Origin: Gari tellinella
Lineage: Eukaryota; Mollusca; Bivalvia; Cardiida; Psammobiidae
NCBI GenBank assembly: GCA_922989275.2
Contig: OV277864.1
Location: 682,001-746,000 of the forward strand
Length of the DNA: 64,000 bases
Reading direction: 5' to 3'
In this document: piece by piece, positions 58,188 through 64,000 of the stretch
How the letters are laid out: the number at the start of each line of letters is the position of its first letter
How positions within the stretch are numbered: position 1 is the first letter of the stretch
Translations under genes and position numbers: made by a program
The notes under the pieces: generated by a model
The model's database searches: none
Seen by the model: the letters and a program-made list of their open reading frames with translations, nothing else
What the model was told of the DNA's origin: nothing

Positions 58188-58774
58188 AGTATTTCGTACT
58201 TGCTTTAGCATACATGCGTTTATTGGGAAATAGTGTCTCTAATTCCATTTAAGCCTCTTCTAACGTGGTGGTATGTTCATGATTTGCTACAAGGAACATT
58301 AATGACGATTGGTCAATACAGTTTGCAGATACACTGGTCTGATAATACCCGTCATTCGCCGAGATAAACGCTGGCTTTATACGTGAGGGAAGCAATCGAT
58401 GGTCTATTTGCCTGTAATGTAATTACGGGGAAATGTTACGGACAACAACTGACAATATTGGCAAGTTTTAAAGACGGAAAAGCGATAACATGTGTAACGA
58501 GCATTAAATCAAACACAAGTAAATTGTCATTGAGTCATAATCGCTGTTTGAAGATACAGTCGACCATCGTTAATATTGTATGATCCCCTAAACGGAGAAT
58601 TGTTTGTTTGATGTAAAATACGACTTGCTGCTTAAGATAAGATAGGCGTAAAGCAGAGAGCTGTGGAAGGGCCATTCTGCTTACCTTTACTTATTTTTTA
58701 AGCAGCTACATGTCTTAACAAAAAAAAAGTTCTATGAGCGGTCGTTATGATCGAATTTCTAACAATCATAATCG

Positions 58775-59025
58775 TAACCCATTAGCCCACAAATACGCAT
58801 TTCAACGCCTTTAATCAATTCCTCTACTTAAGAAAATAGTTCCAATTTGTACTGTCACAAATAAAGATAATAAGAAATATGTTCTATATTCTAGCAGATG
58901 ATATATTAAAACAGGCTGAAAGTAAAGCAGAATGCGCCTCAAGGCGCATTCTGCTTTACTTTCAAACTGCTTTAAGTGGTCACATATCTTCAAAACTAGA
59001 AACAGTTTATGAGGTAATGCGTTAA
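58775..59025. mobile_element. TTAA-B hairpin MITE
   Basis: GTAACCCATTAGCCC to GAGGTAATGCGTTAA; core 2 at about 58909-58974, centre AATGCGCCTCAAGGCGCATT. Confidence 0.75.
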
Positions 59026-60092
59026 AGGTAATTGTCATCTTTTAAAACATACATGTAGTAATATACCAAATAATGGGTACAATGGGACAGGCATTTTCCC
59101 AGTTTAAACTATTTGCGAACCCATTCAATTACATGTACCATAAAATAAACGATAATGGTTTTAAAAGTTGAAAAATAAAAGCATTATTTGTAGACATCGA
59201 CGGAAATATTGATCGAACACGCCGGAACCACACTTAGATGACTATAAGTCAATCTTTATCCAACCAAGCATGACTTGCAGACATTTATGAATATTTTATG
59301 TCCAGATTAGACGCCGGCTAATGTCTGTTGTTAACCCTTTCAGCGTCAAAAAAATCGTAAGGTTTTCACCCCTTCACCACCATAATGTCGTAGGTTTCTA
59401 ATTCGGTTAAAAGCTGTTCGAAAGGGACCATTTTGTTTAAACATACATGTAAGTTTCTTTTTTAAAGAACAGCTTTTTCTCCACTTCATATGTGTTCATC
59501 TGATTTTATCGTATGATCTTTATTGAACTATATTTCAAAACAAACATTTAAACATTTCTTTTCTTAACATTAAAGGAAAACGGACAGGTGACTACAACTT
59601 TTTTATTTTGAAAATGAATATATAAGAAAGTTTGCTTCGTATTTAGATGGAATAGCAAACTGTCATGGAGGCCGACATATAGTTACCTGTATGACGTCAT
59701 TTATACCCATTTCGGTATATGTTAACAATAAAGAGCAAAGGCAGTTTGTGAAAATAAAATTAACTTTATCACTTAAAACATGTTCTGCATATAGTTTCAA
59801 TTACGGTTGATGTCTAGGCGAATACTTCTGTAATTTAAACGCTCATTGTCTTTGATGTTGTTTTATTGAATAACATTTTTATTCATAAAATTACTTTGAC
59901 TGGTACGAAACTGATCATCATTTTATATTACGCGTCGCGGCAAAATGCTTTGATTTTCTAAAGACATCATATAGTCCGACCTTTGACATGGAGAGCAAAT
60001 AATGCAGTTGTCACCAGCCATTTCCGGCAGCGGCTAACCAACAGTTAGCCCCTGTTAACCCCTTGTCGGCGTAAATGCACATCTGTCTCAAC
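59026..60092. other. Non-coding DNA
   Basis: A decayed MITE remnant around 59290-59400; otherwise nothing. A run of 16 G at 60093-60108 immediately precedes the LINE. Confidence 0.45.
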
Positions 60093-60121
60093 GGGGGGGG
60101 GGGGGGGGTTGATGGCTGTTA

Positions 60122-60988
60122 TTGTTTAAAAGCAGTACAAGTTTAAAACTCGCAACTTTAAACGTAGGCGGTGTAATAAATAAATTGAAATGTCCTGAAT
60201 TTGTACAGTGGGTTAATAAATATGACATTGTGTGTTTACAAGAAACAAAAACTGACGACACAGACACGATAAATGTACCAGGTTATACTGTACAATTGTT
60301 TAATAGAAAGAAGCTATCCCGTTATAGGTCGGGTGGGTTAGCATTGTTGATTAAAAACGAAATTTCACAGTATATTTCAGTAGATACAAATCAAACTAGT
60401 TCATTGATACAATTTTTTCGAATATCTAAAGCCCTTTATGGTGACGGTTCAAGTGATCTCATATGTGGCATTGTCTATATCCCCCCAATGGGATCTAGAT
60501 ATGCCCATAATGATCCGTATTTTGAAATTCAAAATGAACTTTTTCGATATTGTACTGAAAGTAAACATATTATCTTATTTGGTGATTTCAATTCTCGCTG
60601 TGGTAAAATGCCCGACTACTGTTTTATTGATGACTTATATAGTGAGATGTTTGACCTGCATGCAATGCAAAAAGAAGATGAAAGCGTATTTATTAACTTT
60701 GAAATGTTGGACATACCTCTAAACAGAAAATGTGCAGACCAAGTTGTAAATAACTATGGTAAACAATTAATAGAACTCTGTAAAAATAATAACATGTTTA
60801 TTCTGAATGGAAGAATGGGTTCCGATGCAGAGAAACCAATGTTAACATGTAAAAGTGTTAGCACTGTTGATTATATGCTATCTACATCATGTGTGTTTCA
60901 CAATATAAAATACTTCCACATAGAACAATTTTGCGATTTATATTCTGACGTTCATTGCCCACTATACATAGATTATGACACAAAATAA
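60122..60988 (+). pseudogene. LINE endonuclease domain (EEP/APE family)
   Basis: 289 codons with the start taken at a TTG, since an in-frame stop lies at 60110-60112 and no ATG follows before the domain. Motifs of the exonuclease-endonuclease-phosphatase fold are in order: TLNVGG (N14), CLQETK (E41), GDFNS (D155, N157), STVDY (D250) and SDVHCPL (D276, H278). In an active LINE this domain nicks target DNA to prime reverse transcription. The frame closes just as the polymerase region opens one base out of phase. Confidence 0.85.
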
Positions 60989-62231
60989 GACATGCACAGC
61001 TCATAAGAACGAAACCAAGCAAAACGAAGCGGTGAAACTTTGGGACAGGGACAAATCACACAGTTTTTTAGTAAATCTAGACTCAAATAAGTTAGATGAG
61101 ATAACAATGAAGCTAGAAAATATAACAACTAACAATGCACCTACACAAACTGAAATGGATCAGGTTGCTAATGATATTGCAATTGTGTTTAATACAAGCT
61201 CTAAAGAATCATTTGGAATAATTAAAACGAGATCAAAACCTGAAAACAACACATTCCCAGTATGGTTTGACAAAGCATGCATAAACAAGAGAAACGCATA
61301 TCACAGAACTAGAAAGGCATACAACAAGTATAAAACAACACAATTAAAAGAAAAACTCAGATGTATAAGTAAACAATACAAAAATACTCTTCGGATATCT
61401 CATGAACAATTTCAAACAAAAAAGATAGCAACTTTGAGAACACTTAAAACAAATGACCCTAAACAGTATTGGCGAACTATTAACTCAGATAAGAAAGGCA
61501 ATAAATGTTGCGCGTCACTGAATGACTTCCATACTTTTTTCAAAAACTTAAATGAAAATACTAATACACAAGAAACTAATAACGATGACTATCATGTAGA
61601 AGATATAGAAATAAATGAAGAAATTAATATCCCAATAACAGAACAAGAAATAATAACAGCAATAAAAACTTTGAAAAATAATAAATCACCTGGAGTTGAT
61701 GAAATAATTAATGAGCAGTTAAAGCAGTCGATCACAATTATGCTGCCAATTTATGTTAAAATGTTTAATGTTATATTCGATTCCGGAATAATCCCTAGTA
61801 CATGGGCTGAAGGTATTATAAAACCAATATATAAACAAAAAGGCGATCCAAAGTTACCAGAAAATTATCGTCCTATTTCTTTATTAAGTTGCCTTGGTAA
61901 ATTATTCACAAGCATCATAAATAATAGGCTCAATAACTATGCGGAGAAATATAATGTAATTCGAGAAACACAAGCTGGTTTCCGGAAAAATCACTCTACG
62001 ATTGACAATATTTTTATTCTTAAAAGCTTAATTGATTTAGTACACACTGAAAAAAAGAAACTTTATTGTTGTTTTGTTGATTTTAAACAGGCATTCGACT
62101 CAGTTTGGAGGGTCGGACTTTGGCAAAAATTATTAAAAGAACGCGTCAATGGAAAGTGTTTAAACATATTACATAATTTATATGATAACATTAAATCAAA
62201 AAAATTAGGAACAAGCCAGAATTTAAGATAA
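60975..62231 (+). pseudogene. LINE reverse transcriptase, N-terminal part
   Basis: The linker is followed by RT blocks: KSPGVDEI near residue 239, NYRPISLLSC from residue 297, QAGFRKNHST, and motif A in CFVDFKQAFDSV with the catalytic Asp near residue 369. The frame then ends in GTSQNLR and a stop, before the YADD motif C. The fingers and part of the palm remain but the polymerase could not be active. Confidence 0.85.
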
Positions 62232-63256
62232 ACAACGAACTTTTAGAATATGTAGAGGAATATAAATACCTAGGACTCTTCTTTTCAAAAACCGGCTCAT
62301 TTAGAAAAACTAAATTATATATTAGCGAGCAGGCAAACAAAGCAATGTTTTCACTAATAAGCAAAATTAAAAACCTCTCATTACCGTTTGATTTACAAAT
62401 AGAGTTATTTGAAAAAACAGTAAAGCCTATATTACTCTACGGTAGCGAAATCTGGGGATTTGGTAAGTTTGATGATCTTGAGCGAATCCAATTAAAATTC
62501 TATAAATACATTTTTTACCTTAAAAAATCAACCCCGTCATACATGGTTTATGGAGAAATTTGAGTAACCCACTTACAAGTTGATATCCATAACAGAGTAA
62601 TATCATATTGGTCGAGAATTATTGATAACCTAAGATCTGACCAACCGAATAAACTTTCCACAAAAATATATCTTCTAATGTATACATATCATAGCAATGG
62701 TAATATAAAATCTCAGTGGTTTGATAACATCAAGTCTTTGTTATGTAATGGAGGATTCTCGGGTATATGGTATAGTCAACAATTTATAACTTCGAAATGG
62801 CTGACCAAATCATCATATATTAAATTTAAAGATATTTTTATCCAAAATTGGTATTCAACAATAGACAAAACTTCAAACAATAACATGTACAAACATATCA
62901 AGAATGATTTTAAGATGGCATATTACATAAAATGTTTATCTACTTTTCATTGTAAACGCCTTATGGCATTCGTAACAAGAAACCATAATTTACCAATAGA
63001 GAAAGGGCGCTGGGAAAACATTCCGGCTGCTGACAGAAAATGCCCATACTGCAGAGATTTAGGCGACGAGTATCATTACATACTCGTTTGCCCGATATTC
63101 ATTACCGATCGTAAAAAATACGTGAGCAAACATTTTTATACATACCCTAATATGATGAAATTTATTGATCTATTCCAAATAGAAAGTCACGTAGAACTTA
63201 AAAAACTCGCTATATTTTGTGACATCGTTATGAAACATTTTAAACAAAATAAATAA
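62213..63256 (+). pseudogene. LINE RT thumb and C-terminal domain
   Basis: One frame, interrupted only by TGA at 62561-62563, begins after the deletion with an EYKYLGLFFS block typical of sequence downstream of YADD in LINEs. It continues through PILLYGSEIWG and ends with a CPYC ... H ... C motif (C-X2-C-X7-H-X4-C in GDEYHYILVCP) thought to bind nucleic acid in such elements. The stop is at 63254-63256. Confidence 0.8.
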
Positions 63257-63300
63257 ACTCAATTTGAAATAAAATCTCTATTTGAACTACATGCCAATGT

Positions 63301-64000
63301 TACTGGTACATTTTATGAAGAATCTAATTGTTGAATAATGAGCTAATATTTTTGAAATCTTGAGCTATACATTAATTGCTTGATCAATTGACATATAGTT
63401 GATTGAACAATTAATTAATTTATTGGTTGTGATACTTTGGAGTTAAAAACAGCTCTCCTAATTTGTATAGTGTTATAGATTGATGGATGTATTATAGGTC
63501 GTTTGCAGTTCAAAAAAACACGATAATTTTCAAATATTTTTATAACAAGACAACGCATACAAATGGAAGTTTGCATAGATTTATGATATACCTATACCAA
63601 CTCTGACAAAAAAGAACATTTTTTTTCACTCTGTAATAAAAAAGTTTTATTCATAACTTCTATATAGAGTTTACACTTCTAAAGGACACTTTTCCGAAGG
63701 GTGATTTCAAATTATTCAACAGCCTATTTTGCACGACTCGGTAACGCCTCACCGTTAAGCTGTCGCATACCATAGCAGCTTACAACTAACCGAACGAGGG
63801 CCTGACTGGGGTACGTAAGAAGTATTAAATGACCATACTGTCATATTTGCAAACATGTTGGATCCTGATCGGAAGTCGGAGCCAAGCGGGATCTAATTAG
63901 GATCCAAACTATTTGCCACTCATACAGACGTGTTATCAAACTAAAAGCAAAACAATCTAAATGTAATAAATATCAAAAGACTTGTTCATTCCAGACGATA
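63301..64000. other. AT-rich DNA with a decayed core 1
   Basis: GTTGGATCCTGATCGGAAGT ... AATTAGGATCCAAAC at about 63855-63912 keeps outer arms of core 1 but has lost its centre symmetry. No gene. Confidence 0.5.

Larger units (their letters stand above)
56230..58715. repeat. Three-copy tandem array, unit about 775 bp
   Basis: GGTGGTATGTTCATGATTTG starts at 56718, 57497 and 58267, giving periods of 779 and 770 bp. Each unit is a TTAA-A element followed by about 535 bp of shared sequence. A 66-codon frame in the third copy is broken by single-base changes in the first two, so I do not regard it as a gene. Confidence 0.9.
60093..63300 (+). mobile_element. APE-type non-LTR retrotransposon (LINE), defective
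   Basis: Endonuclease, partial reverse transcriptase and a zinc-knuckle C-terminus lie in order on the plus strand. Three lesions separate them: a frameshift at about 60975-60988, an internal deletion with frameshift near 62213-62222, and an in-frame TGA at 62561-62563. There is no in-frame ATG ahead of the endonuclease, so the 5' end is probably truncated. Family within APE-type LINEs not determined. Confidence 0.85.

Noticed and set aside
58383..58583. Small gene repeated three times in the tandem array
   Set aside because: The frame is broken by single-base changes in the other two copies, and the composition is not coding-like.
56230..58715. Bacterial-style operators or terminators at the hairpins
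   Set aside because: The hairpins are parts of mobile elements with target duplications in an animal genome; no transcription unit is associated with them.

Overview
This is a repeat-saturated, AT-rich stretch of animal nuclear DNA with no host gene I can support. Diverse hairpin MITEs, tRNA-derived SINEs, a tandem-repeat element resembling the bivalve pearl/Helentron type and an APE-type LINE together suggest a bivalve mollusc. The hairpin core (GATCAGACGCC type) recalls zebra/quagga mussel (Dreissena) DNA, but that rests on memory and no search was run.

Layout. 1-0.84 kb: unique DNA and one TTAA-flanked hairpin MITE. 0.84-18.8 kb: an array of related composite units. Each has a left flank, a (GACAGA)n-type microsatellite of 1-2 kb, a 20-bp satellite, a conserved flank and a tRNA-like box. 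In the second unit the satellite has grown to about 4.5 kb with a higher-order period near 1.16-1.19 kb. Several mobile elements interrupt this array, and sister units preserve some of the empty sites. 18.8-45.7 kb: gene-poor DNA with dozens of MITEs, a pearl-like element, a SINE with an inverted 5' end and local duplications. 45.7-49.8 kb: a decayed DNA transposon with long terminal inverted repeats, a TTA target duplication and a minus-strand pseudogene with a HEEADTR motif. 49.8-60.1 kb: more MITEs, a second SINE and a three-copy tandem array of about 775 bp. 60.1-63.3 kb: a LINE with endonuclease and N-terminal reverse-transcriptase domains but without the catalytic YADD block.

Family names used here are local labels. 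TTAA-A, -B, -C, -E and -F are roughly 200-250-bp elements with TTAA duplications and AACCCTTT-like ends (piggyBac-like). TA-D is a 240-250-bp element with TA duplications and CAGTGGAGAA ends. TA-P is a 368-bp element with TA duplications and ends like AGTGAAACCCCTCTAAACCG (pogo/Tigger-like). G has AGTGYTCCCTCCYTACAAC ends. Two hairpin cores recur across these otherwise unrelated families: core 1 (CAAACAGTTTGG ... GATCAGACGCC ... mirrored) and core 2 (AAAGCAGGTTGAAAGTAAAG ... mirrored). That sharing, and the matched changes in the two arms, is one of the two most unusual signals here; the other is the HEEADTR transposon.

The long Ser/Leu/Val/Cys-rich reading frames on the minus strand of the microsatellites are not genes: a (TCTGTC)n strand has no stop codon in any frame.
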